Shown here: piece by piece, positions 16,637-23,411 of the stretch
Numbering within the stretch: the stretch's first letter is position 1
How the letters are laid out: every line of letters starts with the position of its first letter
NCBI RefSeq assembly: GCF_964222135.1
Contig: NZ_CAXQBR010000051.1
Coordinates: 32,451 to 96,450, forward strand
Length of the DNA: 64,000 nucleotides
Direction: 5' to 3'
DNA from: Euzebya sp.
GTDB lineage: Bacteria; Actinomycetota; Nitriliruptoria; Euzebyales; Euzebyaceae
Made by a program: the position numbers and the translations under genes
The notes under the pieces: model-generated
Told to the model about the DNA's origin: nothing
The model's database searches: none
The model's input: the letters and a program-made list of their open reading frames with translations, nothing else

Positions 16637-16828
16637 ATGGGTGCCGAGGACCGTGACCGCCTGCTGACCGCGGCCGAGCTCGCGGACTACCTGGCCGTCC
16701 CGCTCCGGACCATCTACGCCTGGCGGTACCAGGGCGACGGGCCGGTGGGGCTGCGGATCGGCCGGCATCTGCGGTTCCGCTGGGTCGACGTCCAGGCCTG
16801 GCTCGAGGAGTGCGCCACCCGGAGGTAG
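16637..16828 (+). CDS. xis: Excisionase-type HTH_17 protein (63 aa)
   Basis: Small winged-helix DNA-binding protein of the MerR/excisionase fold: LLTAAELADYLAVPLRTIYAWRY, then GLRIGRHLRFRWVDVQAWLEE. The ATG is preceded by GAGGAGTGGGGGC; an upstream in-frame ATG would start inside the operator and is not preferred. It ends three bases before the integrase start, so the two are co-expressed. In related elements this protein bends att DNA and directs the integrase towards excision. Confidence 0.85.
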   Translation: MGAEDRDRLLTAAELADYLAVPLRTIYAWRYQGDGPVGLRIGRHLRFRWVDVQAWLEECATRR

Positions 16829-16831
16829 CCA

Positions 16832-18037
16832 GTGGGGTTCATCGACAAGCAGGTGCGCACCGGCGACGGCGGCGCCACCACGGTGCGCTGGCGCGCCCGC
16901 TACCGAGACCCGGCCGGGCGTGAGCGGTCCAAGACCTTCAAGCGCAAGCTCGACGCCGAACGCCACCTCGTCAGCGTCGAGGCCCGCATGCTGCAGGGGG
17001 AGTGGACCGACCCCGAGCGCGGCCGCACCACGGTCGCGGAGTGGGCACCGAAGTGGCTCGACTCCAAGCGTGCCCTCAAGCCCAAGACCCGCTACACCTA
17101 CGAGTCGCTGCTCCGGAAGGTCACCGCCCACCTCGGCGGGTACCCGCTCGCCAAGCTCGACCGCCTCGCCGTCGAGACCTTCGTGTCCCAGCTCGAGGCC
17201 GAGGGGCTGTCCGCGTCACGGGTGCGGCAGTGCCACATGATGCTCGGCGCGATGCTGGACGCCGCGGTGGCCAGCCGGATCCTCACCCACAACGTCGCCC
17301 GCGGCGTCGAGCTGCCCCGCCTGCGCCCCGCTCGCCGGCGGTTCCTGGACCAGGACCAGGTCCGTCGCCTCGCCGACGCGGTCGGCCCGGACGTGCGGCC
17401 CCTCATCCTCACCCTCGCCTACGGCGGCCTCCGCTGGGGCGAGGCCCTCGCGGTGCGGCGGCGCGGCTGCGACCTCGACCGGCGCCGGCTCCACATCACC
17501 GAGTCCGTCGTCGAGATCGGCAGCCGCCAGGTGTGGGGGCCGCCCAAGACCCATCGGGTCCGCAGCGTCCAGCTGCCCGCCTTCGTCTGCGACGAGCTCC
17601 AAGCGGTGCTCGCCGACCTCGACGACGACGCCGAGACTCTCATCTTCACCACCCCCTACGGGGCGACGTGGTCGGCCACGGACTTCCGCGACCGGGTGTG
17701 GAAGCCAGCCCTGGCCGCTGCGGGCCTGGACGACACCCTCACGGTCCACGAGTTGCGGCACACCGCCGCGTCGCTGCTCATCGCCGCCGGCGCCGGCCCC
17801 AAGTCGATCCAGGCCCAGCTCGGCCACTCGACCATCACCACGACCTTCGACGTCTACGGCCACCTCTTCGACGGGCACCTCGACACGGTCATGGACGACC
17901 TCGACCGGGCGTGGCGGTGCACCCCCGAGACGGGGCGGGACGATGCTGACGCGTACCGGATGCGTACCGCCGGCGCCCTCGACCCCTCACCGGCCCCCGT
18001 TTCCGACCGCGACGGAAGGACCAAAAGTGCGCGCTGA
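16832..18037 (+). CDS. int: Tyrosine site-specific integrase (401 aa)
   Basis: Recombinase that inserts and excises the element at the tRNA-Ser gene. GTG start with GGAGG upstream. An N-terminal AP2-like arm-binding region (VRWRARYRDPAGRERSKTF) is followed by a SAM-like core-binding domain (TTVAEWAPKWLDSKRALKPKT) and the catalytic domain. The active-site residues are all present: Arg201 (YGGLRWGE), His306 and Arg309 (HELRH), His332 (LGHSTI) and the nucleophile Tyr342 (DVYGHLF). Its stop lies 15 bases from the tRNA 3' end. The last 30 residues include a DNA repeat (17949-17968) also present at the left end. It should be functional as read. Confidence 0.95.
   Translation: MGFIDKQVRTGDGGATTVRWRARYRDPAGRERSKTFKRKLDAERHLVSVEARMLQGEWTDPERGRTTVAEWAPKWLDSKRALKPKTRYTYESLLRKVTAHLGGYPLAKLDRLAVETFVSQLEAEGLSASRVRQCHMMLGAMLDAAVASRILTHNVARGVELPRLRPARRRFLDQDQVRRLADAVGPDVRPLILTLAYGGLRWGEALAVRRRGCDLDRRRLHITESVVEIGSRQVWGPPKTHRVRSVQLPAFVCDELQAVLADLDDDAETLIFTTPYGATWSATDFRDRVWKPALAAAGLDDTLTVHELRHTAASLLIAAGAGPKSIQAQLGHSTITTTFDVYGHLFDGHLDTVMDDLDRAWRCTPETGRDDADAYRMRTAGALDPSPAPVSDRDGRTKSAR
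17949..17968. repeat. Candidate integrase arm site, right end
   Basis: ACGCGTACCGGATGCGTACC, inside the integrase 3' end, differs at one base from the copy at 9942-9961. Two GCGTACC units lie 11 bases apart. It is 100 bases from attR. See the left-end entry for interpretation. Confidence 0.5.
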
Positions 18038-18052
18038 CCTGCGGGTATCTTG

Positions 18053-18139
18053 CGGAGACGGTGGGATTCGAACCCACGGGACCGTTGCCGGCCCGACGGT
18101 TTTCAAGACCGTTCCCTTCGTCCGCTCGGGCACGTCTCC
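18053..18139 (-). tRNA. tRNA-Ser(TGA)
   Basis: Intact class II tRNA: acceptor GGAGACG/CGTCTCC, anticodon stem ACGGT/ACCGT around loop CTTGAAA (anticodon TGA), a long variable arm (GGGCCGGCAACGGTCCC region) and a GGTTCGAATCC T-arm; G discriminator, CCA not encoded. The gene reads towards the mobile element, whose attR (18068-18107) covers the segment from anticodon loop to T-arm, so integration rebuilt the 3' end of this gene. Confidence 0.95.
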
Positions 18140-18206
18140 TGGGCCGCGCAGTGTAGAGGGCGCCCAGAGGCGTGTGACCAACGGCCTCCACCCGGCGGGG
18201 ATGGAG

Positions 18207-18223
18207 GGGCTCGTCGCGAGCCC
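18207..18223 (-). terminator. Hairpin downstream of the hydroxyacid dehydrogenase gene
   Basis: A seven-pair GC stem with a TCG loop lies about 150 bases past the dehydrogenase stop and before the tRNA-Ser promoter region on the same strand. There is no T-tract. Plausible as a U-less terminator keeping read-through out of the tRNA. Confidence 0.35.
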
Positions 18224-18350
18224 GTGGGGCGATGGCGGGACCCAGTCGGGCGGTGGAGGGCTCGTCATGCGCCCGTGGGGCGATGGCGGGACCCAGTCGG
18301 ACGGTGAAGGGCTCGTGATGCGCCCGTGGGTCGATGGCGGGACCGGCGTC
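18207..18350. repeat. 51-bp tandem repeat, nearly three copies
   Basis: Units begin at 18207, 18258 and 18309, each starting GGGCTCGT and sharing CCCGTGGG then CGATGGCGGGACC. Units 1 and 2 differ at about six positions; unit 3 breaks off after about 38 bases. It lies between the tRNA-Ser 5' end and the stop of the hydroxyacid dehydrogenase gene. The first unit contains a perfect hairpin, GGGCTCG-TCG-CGAGCCC (18207-18223). No coding role is apparent. Confidence 0.8.
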
Positions 18351-18369
18351 GCGGGCGTGAGCCGCCGCC

Positions 18370-19365
18370 TCACGCGACCCGGTGCAGCTCCCCCTCACCC
18401 GTCTCGAACGCCGACGCGTTCGCCAGCGTCGTGTCGGCGATGTTCTCGAGCGCCTCGCGGGTGAAGAAGGCCTGGTGGCTGGTGATCAGCACGTTCGGGA
18501 AGCTCAGCAGCCGGGCGAAGGTGTCGTCGGTGATGATCTGCTCGGAGCGGTCCTCGAAGAACAGGTCGGCCTCCTCCTCGTAGACGTCGATCGCCAGCCC
18601 CCCGAGGTGGCCCGACCGCAGGGCGTCGACCGCCGCGCTCGCGTCCACCAAGCCTCCCCTGGAGGTGTTGACCAGCAAGGCGCCCTGGGGCATCTCCGCG
18701 AACCGGTCGGCGTCGAAGAGGTGGTGGGTGTCGGCGGTCAGGGGGCAGTGCAGCGACACGATCTGCGACCGGGACACCAGCTCGTCGAGGTCCACGTAGG
18801 TCCCGCGCAGTCGCACGATCTCGTCGTTCGGGTAGGGGTCGTAGGCCAGCACCTCGCAGTGGAAGCCGCGCATCAGCCGCGTGAAGACCGTGCCGATCGT
18901 CCCGGTCCCGACGACCCCGAGGGTCTTGTTGTGGACGTCGAACCCCTCCAACCCCGCCAGCGAGAAGTTCTGGTCCCGCACCCGCGAGTACGCGCGGTGC
19001 AGCTTGCGGTTCAGCGCGAGGAGCAGGGCGACGGCGTGCTCGGCGACCGCGTAGGGGGAGTAGGCGGGCACCCGCGCCACCTCCATGCCCAGCTCCCGTG
19101 CCCGCGGCACGTCGATGTGGTTGAACCCCGCCGACCTGGTGAGGACCAGTCGCACGCCGTGCTCGGCGACCGTGGCCAGGGTCTCGGCGTGCACCTCGTC
19201 GTTCACGAACACGCAGACGGTGTCGTGCCCCTCGGCGAGCGCGGCGGTCTGGGGGGTCAGCCGCGGTTCGTAGAAGGTCAGCTGGTGCGGTGAGCCCATC
19301 CGCTCGTTCGTGGCGGTGAGGTAGGTGCGGTCGTACGGCTTGGTGCTGAAGACGGCGATGCGCAT
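18370..19365 (-). CDS. D-lactate dehydrogenase-like 2-hydroxyacid dehydrogenase (331 aa)
   Basis: NAD-dependent reductase of 2-oxoacids to D-2-hydroxyacids. The start MRIAVFSTKPYDRTYL and the segment HQLTFYEPRL are characteristic of fermentative LdhA. The Rossmann motif is GVVGTGTIG at about residues 150-158. Catalytic residues are Arg in LVNTSRGGLVD, Glu in AIDVYEEE and His in VLITSHQAF. Length fits the family (about 330). It runs in the same direction as the downstream-oriented hydrolase gene 40 bases away but without overlap, so co-transcription is possible. Assignment to the LdhA branch is good; the in vivo substrate could be pyruvate or a related oxoacid. Confidence 0.9.
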   Translation of the reverse strand: MRIAVFSTKPYDRTYLTATNERMGSPHQLTFYEPRLTPQTAALAEGHDTVCVFVNDEVHAETLATVAEHGVRLVLTRSAGFNHIDVPRARELGMEVARVPAYSPYAVAEHAVALLLALNRKLHRAYSRVRDQNFSLAGLEGFDVHNKTLGVVGTGTIGTVFTRLMRGFHCEVLAYDPYPNDEIVRLRGTYVDLDELVSRSQIVSLHCPLTADTHHLFDADRFAEMPQGALLVNTSRGGLVDASAAVDALRSGHLGGLAIDVYEEEADLFFEDRSEQIITDDTFARLLSFPNVLITSHQAFFTREALENIADTTLANASAFETGEGELHRVA

Positions 19366-19405
19366 CGCCGCCGATCCTCGCACGCCCGCGGCCGGACCGA
19401 TGTCG

Positions 19406-20272
19406 TCAGCCCGCCCGCGCCACGAGGTCCGCGACGCGATCGGCGATGGCCGGCGCCTGGTCCTCCTGCAAGAAGTGCTTGGCCGGCAGCCTCGTGGCGG
19501 ATCCCACGTCGGCCACGGCGACCGCGGTCTCACCGAACGGCGACCACGCCAGCGCCGGGTCGCGGTCCCCCCAGATCACCTGGCGGTGCGGGACCCCGCG
19601 GATCGCCTCGAGGTGCTGGCGGGACTTGGCCGCCGTCGTCTCGTAGGACCGCATGATCCGGAGGAACGCCCGGCCGCCGTCGTCGCGCATGAGCAGGTGC
19701 CGGTGGGCGGCGAGCTCCGCGTCGGTCGCCGCCGACCGGTCGGCCACGCCCTGGGCGCGCATCAGCCGCACGAACAGCCAGTCGGTCTGCCCGCCCAACC
19801 AGGCGCGGTCGAGCAGCGGCCAGGTGAACGGCCGCATGACCGGGGGAGGGGTGAACGAGCCCACGTCGGTGATCGTGTTGAGCAGCGTCACCGACCGCAC
19901 CGCGGCCCCGAGGTGCGTGATCGCCTCGAACCCCACCGGCCCCCCGATGTCGTGGACGACCAGGTGCACCGGGCCGTCGACCAGCGCCTCGATCGCCCGC
20001 GCGGTCCACCGCCCGAGCCCGGTCCAGGTGTAGTCGAGATCTCCTGGCCGCTCGGCGAACCCCAGCCCCGGCAGGTCCGGCGCGATCGCGCGCAGCCCCC
20101 GGGCGGCCAGCTCCGCGACCACCTTCCGGTACACGTAGGACGACACCGGCACCCCGTGCAGGCACACGACCGCCGGCCCCTCCCCGCGGTCCAGGGCGAA
20201 CGTCCGCACGCCGTCGACCACGAGGTCCCGTCCGGCCCGCCGGTGGGCGGCGATGATCCCCTCGGTGTCCAT
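19406..20272 (-). CDS. Haloalkane dehalogenase-like alpha/beta hydrolase (288 aa)
   Basis: Start at the ATG giving MDTEGIIAAHRRAGRD. The oxyanion motif is CLHGVPVSSYVYR, and the nucleophile elbow is VVHDIGGPVG, with Asp where esterases have Ser, as in haloalkane dehalogenases and epoxide hydrolases. The catalytic His is in PAKHFLQED. The usual halide-stabilising Trp after the nucleophile is Ile here, so dehalogenation is not certain; an epoxide hydrolase or fluoroacetate-dehalogenase-type activity is equally possible. The cap domain is helical. The gene is divergent from tRNA-Ser(GCT), 62 bases away. Confidence 0.82.
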   Translation of the reverse strand: MDTEGIIAAHRRAGRDLVVDGVRTFALDRGEGPAVVCLHGVPVSSYVYRKVVAELAARGLRAIAPDLPGLGFAERPGDLDYTWTGLGRWTARAIEALVDGPVHLVVHDIGGPVGFEAITHLGAAVRSVTLLNTITDVGSFTPPPVMRPFTWPLLDRAWLGGQTDWLFVRLMRAQGVADRSAATDAELAAHRHLLMRDDGGRAFLRIMRSYETTAAKSRQHLEAIRGVPHRQVIWGDRDPALAWSPFGETAVAVADVGSATRLPAKHFLQEDQAPAIADRVADLVARAG

Positions 20273-20334
20273 GCGGCCAGACGCTACCCCGGGGCTGCGC
20301 ACCCGCGGGGGGCGCACGTACACTGCCGGTCCCT

Positions 20335-20426
20335 GGAGGCGTCGCATAGCCCGGTCTAGTGCGCGTCACTGCTAATGACGTTGGGTGTAACAGCCCTCGA
20401 GGGTTCGAATCCCTCCGCCTCCGCCA
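20335..20426 (+). tRNA. tRNA-Ser(GCT)
   Basis: Class II tRNA: acceptor GGAGGCG/CGCCTCC, anticodon stem CGTCA/TGACG with loop CTGCTAA (anticodon GCT), a long variable arm and a GGGTTCGAATCCC T-arm. The discriminator G is followed by an encoded CCA, unlike the other tRNA-Ser in this window. Confidence 0.95.
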
Positions 20427-20493
20427 ACGATGCGCTAACGGGGCCGGCGCACGCCGCCCCGCCGCACGGGACGAGTCCTTACGGTGAGGCGCC

Positions 20494-22440
20494 ATGGACC
20501 TCCCCCGCCTGCGACCCGCCCGACGCCTCACCGCCCTCGTCGCGGTCGCGCTGCTGACCACCTCGCTCGCGAGCCCACCCGTCGGGGCCGTGCTCCCCGG
20601 TGGGAACGGGACGGTGTACGTCGAGACCGACAGCCTGATGGTGGCCTACGAGCCCGGCGGGGCCATCCGCGCCGTCGAGGGGCCGATGCGGCTCCAAGAC
20701 CTCGACACCGCGTCGGTGTCACCCGACGGCCGTCGCCTGCTGGTCGAGACCGACGGCGGCATCGGGATCATGGACGTCGAGGGGGAGCAGGGTCCCCAGA
20801 CCCTGATCGAGGGCTTCGTCGGCTCGCCCACCTGGTCGCCTACCGACCCGGACCTGTTCGCCTACGCGAACGGCCAGGACTCGATCGACCTGTGGTCGCT
20901 CACCGACGGCCACCAGGGGACGGTCGTCGCGATCGACCTCGAGGCCGAGGGCTTCCCCGAGGACCTCGAGTGGGCGTCAGACGGCACGCTCTACGGCTAC
21001 GGGGAGATCTTCGGGTCGAACGTGGCGAGCCTCTACCGGGTCAACGTCGCCGCGCGCACCCACACCCGCGTCGAGATCGCCAACGGGACGTTCGCCTCGC
21101 GGATCGGCTCGGCGTCACCCGACGCGACCCGGTTCGCCTACGAGTGCGAGATCGAGGGGCCGGGGTACGCCGGCGGCCCGACCAACGCGCAACGCGGCGT
21201 GTGCCTGTACGACCGCGACGGCCAGCTCATCCGGTTCGTGAACCCGCTCGGCACCGCCCAGCAGCTCGAGCTCCCGGTGTGGTCGCCCGACGGCCAGCGG
21301 CTCGCGTACGTCTACGACTCCGAGGACACCCTGTACACCTCCGACCCGGCCGGGGGCAATCTCACCTCGGTGACCGACGCCGACGCGTTCGAGGTGACCC
21401 GCGCCATCCTGTGGGCGCCGACGGCGGCCGGGCCGCCCGCCGGCGAGGCGCCGCTCGCGCCCGGCGGGTTCGACGGCGATCCGACGACCACGGAGCGGGC
21501 GGACTTCACCGACCCGACGGCCTACGCGGTGGCCGTGTCGGCCGCGCGGTTCGGCGACGGCGACGCCGAGGTCGTGGTGCTGTCGCGCGACGACGAGTTC
21601 CCCGACTCCCTCGCCGGCGCGGCGCTCACCGGGGACGGACCGCTCCTGTTCACGAGCCCGACGTCGCTGCCCGCGGCCACGGCGACGGAGATCGACCGGG
21701 TCCTCGCCCCCGGCGGGACGATCTACCTGCTGGGCGGCAGCGCGGCCATCTCTGCGGAGGTCGAGGCGGAGCTCGCGCAGTCCGGCACCGTCGAGCGACT
21801 CGCTGGCCCCTCACGCGTCGAGACCAGCGTCGCCGTCGCCCGGGAGGTGCTCGGGGCCGGGGCGTTCGCCGGCGACGGCGTGCGCGTGGCCGTCGCGCGG
21901 GCCGGCGGGCCGGCCGACAACCCGACCGCCGGGTGGGCCGACAGCGTGTCGGTGGGCGCGTGGACCGCCGCCGACCGCATCCCCACCGTGGTGACCCCCA
22001 CCGATCAGGTGCACCCGGCCGTCGCGGCGTTCGTCGACGAGGTCGGCGTCAGCCAGACGATCCTGCTGGGCGGCACCGCCGCGCTGTCGGCTGATGTGGA
22101 GGCCGCACTCCCCAACCCCCAGCGCATCGCCGGCGACTCCCGGGCCGGGACGGCCGCGGCCATCGCCAGCCAGCTGGTCGGCCGTCCGGATGACGGCACC
22201 CGCGAGCTGGTGGTCATCAACGGCTACCGCCCGGACGGGTGGCTCTTCGGCCTGCCGGCCGCGGGGCTCGCCGCCGATGCCGGCGCCCCGATCGCCCTCG
22301 GCGACGACCCGGTGCCGCCCGAGACCCTCGCGCTCGCCTGCGGTCCGGAGACGATCGACGTGCTGCTCGCCGGCGGCCTCGCCGTCCTGGGCGACGCGGT
22401 GGCGACCCAGCTCGACGCGGCGCCCGCCTGCGGGGCCTGA
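20494..22440 (+). CDS. Exported protein with TolB-like propeller and cell-wall-binding repeats (648 aa)
   Basis: A signal peptide (RRLTALVAVALLTTSLASPPVGA) is followed by a propeller with WD40/TolB-like blades at about residues 40-310 (VSPDGRRLLVETDGGIGIMD, WSPTDPDLFAYANG, WSPDGQRLAYVYDS). The C-terminal 300 residues are three cell-wall-binding repeat 2 units: each has an AxxxPLLFTSP-like strand and a hallmark IYLLGGSAAIS or ILLGGTAALS, followed by an RLAGxSRxxT segment. CWB2 repeats attach proteins non-covalently to secondary wall polymers. A surface-attached sensor or binding protein is likely; no enzyme motif is seen. It starts at ATG with GGTGAGG upstream. Confidence 0.88.
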   Translation: MDLPRLRPARRLTALVAVALLTTSLASPPVGAVLPGGNGTVYVETDSLMVAYEPGGAIRAVEGPMRLQDLDTASVSPDGRRLLVETDGGIGIMDVEGEQGPQTLIEGFVGSPTWSPTDPDLFAYANGQDSIDLWSLTDGHQGTVVAIDLEAEGFPEDLEWASDGTLYGYGEIFGSNVASLYRVNVAARTHTRVEIANGTFASRIGSASPDATRFAYECEIEGPGYAGGPTNAQRGVCLYDRDGQLIRFVNPLGTAQQLELPVWSPDGQRLAYVYDSEDTLYTSDPAGGNLTSVTDADAFEVTRAILWAPTAAGPPAGEAPLAPGGFDGDPTTTERADFTDPTAYAVAVSAARFGDGDAEVVVLSRDDEFPDSLAGAALTGDGPLLFTSPTSLPAATATEIDRVLAPGGTIYLLGGSAAISAEVEAELAQSGTVERLAGPSRVETSVAVAREVLGAGAFAGDGVRVAVARAGGPADNPTAGWADSVSVGAWTAADRIPTVVTPTDQVHPAVAAFVDEVGVSQTILLGGTAALSADVEAALPNPQRIAGDSRAGTAAAIASQLVGRPDDGTRELVVINGYRPDGWLFGLPAAGLAADAGAPIALGDDPVPPETLALACGPETIDVLLAGGLAVLGDAVATQLDAAPACGA

Positions 22441-22470
22441 GGGGGCACCCGCCGTCACCCCGCACCGTCT

Positions 22471-22532
22471 TCAACCGATGGGTTGACAACGACGGTCCAC
22501 TCGTGTTCACTCCTCCTCAACCAATCGGTTGA
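22471..22532. promoter_or_regulatory. Twin ArsR operators and -35 box
   Basis: Two palindromes of the same form, TCAACC-N4-GGTTGA, lie at 22471-22486 and 22517-22532, 46 bases apart. A consensus TTGACA (22483-22488) overlaps the right arm of the first, and a weak TTCACT sits 17 bases further on. The second palindrome abuts the ribosome site of the arsR gene. This is a classical self-repressed arrangement for an ArsR-family regulator. Confidence 0.72.
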
Positions 22533-22548
22533 ACACAGAGGAGGTGAC

Positions 22549-23190
22549 ATGCCGGCCGACGCGCTCTCCCGGGTCTTCTCGGCCCTGTCCGACCCCACCC
22601 GTCGCGACATGGTCGCGCGGTTGGCGGACGGGGACGCGACCGTCAGCGAGCTGGCCGAGCCCTACGACGTGAGCATCCAGGCGGTGTCCAAGCACCTGAA
22701 GGTGCTCGAGGACGCCGGCCTGGTCAGCCGCAGCCGGGACGCCCAGCGCCGACCGGTGCACCTCGAGGCGGAGGTGTTCGACCTCATGACCAAGTGGATC
22801 GAGCGGTACCGCCGCCAGGCCGAGGCGCGCTACCGCCGCCTCGACGACGTCCTGGCCGGCATGCCCGACGACCCCGGGTCCCCTCCCCCCCCCCCCCAGA
22901 CAGGAGACCCGCCAGGACCGCCACCCGCACCCACGAGACCGAGATCGCTCTGGACGACCGGGTCCCCCTGGTCCGCATCACCCGCACCTTCGACGCCCCG
23001 CCGGCGAAGGTCTTCCGCGCCCACGTCGACCCCGACCTGTTCGTGCAGTGGATGGGGCCCCGCGACCTCGAGATGGCCATCGACCACTTCGACTGCCGGA
23101 CGGGCGGCTCGTACCGCTACGTCAACCGTGAGGGCGACCAGGAGTACTGGTTCTTCGGCGCCTTCCACGAGGTCCGCCCTGACGAGCTGA
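22549..23190 (+). CDS. ArsR-family regulator reading past its expected stop
   Basis: The first 120 residues are a typical ArsR-family winged helix of the kind paired with SRPBCC proteins: RVFSALSDPTRRDMVARLA, then VSELAEPYDVSIQAVSKHL, then LVSRSRDAQRRPVHLEAE. No metal-binding Cys motif is present. It has a strong GAGGAGGTGAC ribosome site. As read, the frame continues to 23190 through a C13 run and into a low-complexity Pro/Arg/Ser tail that is clearly not native. The expected end is 22917: if base 22915 were T, the sequence ATGA would close this gene and open the SRPBCC gene. It probably regulates its own operon through the twin palindromes upstream. Confidence 0.85.
   Translation: MPADALSRVFSALSDPTRRDMVARLADGDATVSELAEPYDVSIQAVSKHLKVLEDAGLVSRSRDAQRRPVHLEAEVFDLMTKWIERYRRQAEARYRRLDDVLAGMPDDPGSPPPPPQTGDPPGPPPAPTRPRSLWTTGSPWSASPAPSTPRRRRSSAPTSTPTCSCSGWGPATSRWPSTTSTAGRAARTATSTVRATRSTGSSAPSTRSALTS
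22885..22897. repeat. Run of 13 C
   Basis: A homopolymer within the 3' part of the ArsR coding region. Such a run may vary in length by replication slippage, or may be miscounted by sequencing. A length change of +1 or -2 would join the ArsR frame to the SRPBCC frame. Confidence 0.9.
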
Positions 23191-23396
23191 TCGTCCAGAC
23201 CTTCACCTTCGAGGGCATGCCCGACGGGGTCACGCTCGAGAAGCTGCGCTTCGAGGACCTCGGCGACGGCCGCACCCGGCTGACCGGAACCTCGCTGGTC
23301 GACTCCTTCGAGGACCGCGACGCGTTCGTCGCGAGCGGCATGGAGGTCGGCGTCCGCGAGGGCTACGAGAAGCTCGACGAGCTGCTCGCGAGCTGA
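22914..23396 (+). CDS. SRPBCC/AHSA1-domain protein lacking a start codon as read
   Basis: A 160-residue START-like ligand-binding domain: VPLVRITRTFDAPPAKVFRAHVDPDLFVQWMGP, GGSYRYVNREG, TFTFEGMPDGVTLEKLRFEDL and the terminal helix. This is a complete AHSA1-type protein. The codon where translation should begin is AGG, with AGGAG seven bases upstream; a single T at 22915 would give ATG and, in the other frame, the ArsR stop. ArsR-SRPBCC pairs joined by ATGA are common in actinobacteria. The domain may bind a small hydrophobic ligand; its partner regulator suggests stress or ligand control. It may be untranslated here, or the base may be wrong. Confidence 0.75.
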   Translation, partial: RTATRTHETEIALDDRVPLVRITRTFDAPPAKVFRAHVDPDLFVQWMGPRDLEMAIDHFDCRTGGSYRYVNREGDQEYWFFGAFHEVRPDELIVQTFTFEGMPDGVTLEKLRFEDLGDGRTRLTGTSLVDSFEDRDAFVASGMEVGVREGYEKLDELLAS

Positions 23397-23411
23397 GCGC
23401 CCCGAGGATCC

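Larger units (their letters stand above)
9785..18107. mobile_element. Integrative mobilisable element in tRNA-Ser(TGA)
   Basis: An 8.3-kb element bounded by identical 40-bp copies of the tRNA-Ser 3' part (9785-9824 and 18068-18107). It carries a MobF relaxase, a low-GC cargo cassette, a GntR/HutC repressor, an excisionase and a tyrosine integrase placed against the tRNA end, the order seen in actinomycete integrative elements. No type IV secretion genes, TraB/FtsK translocase or replication initiator is visible, so it is better called mobilisable than self-transmissible. The relaxase frame is broken near its end. The cargo is visibly AT-richer: 13921-13980 has 27 of 60 G+C, against 47 of 60 at 17401-17460 in the integrase. 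Confidence 0.85.

Noticed and set aside
20335..20426. tRNA-Ser(GCT) as a second integration site
   Set aside because: No integrase or displaced 3' copy is near it, and the att core matches only tRNA-Ser(TGA).
22885..22897. C13 run as a phase-variation switch of an ArsR-SRPBCC fusion
   Set aside because: Possible, but the missing ATGA explained by one base is simpler, and the run may be a sequencing artefact.
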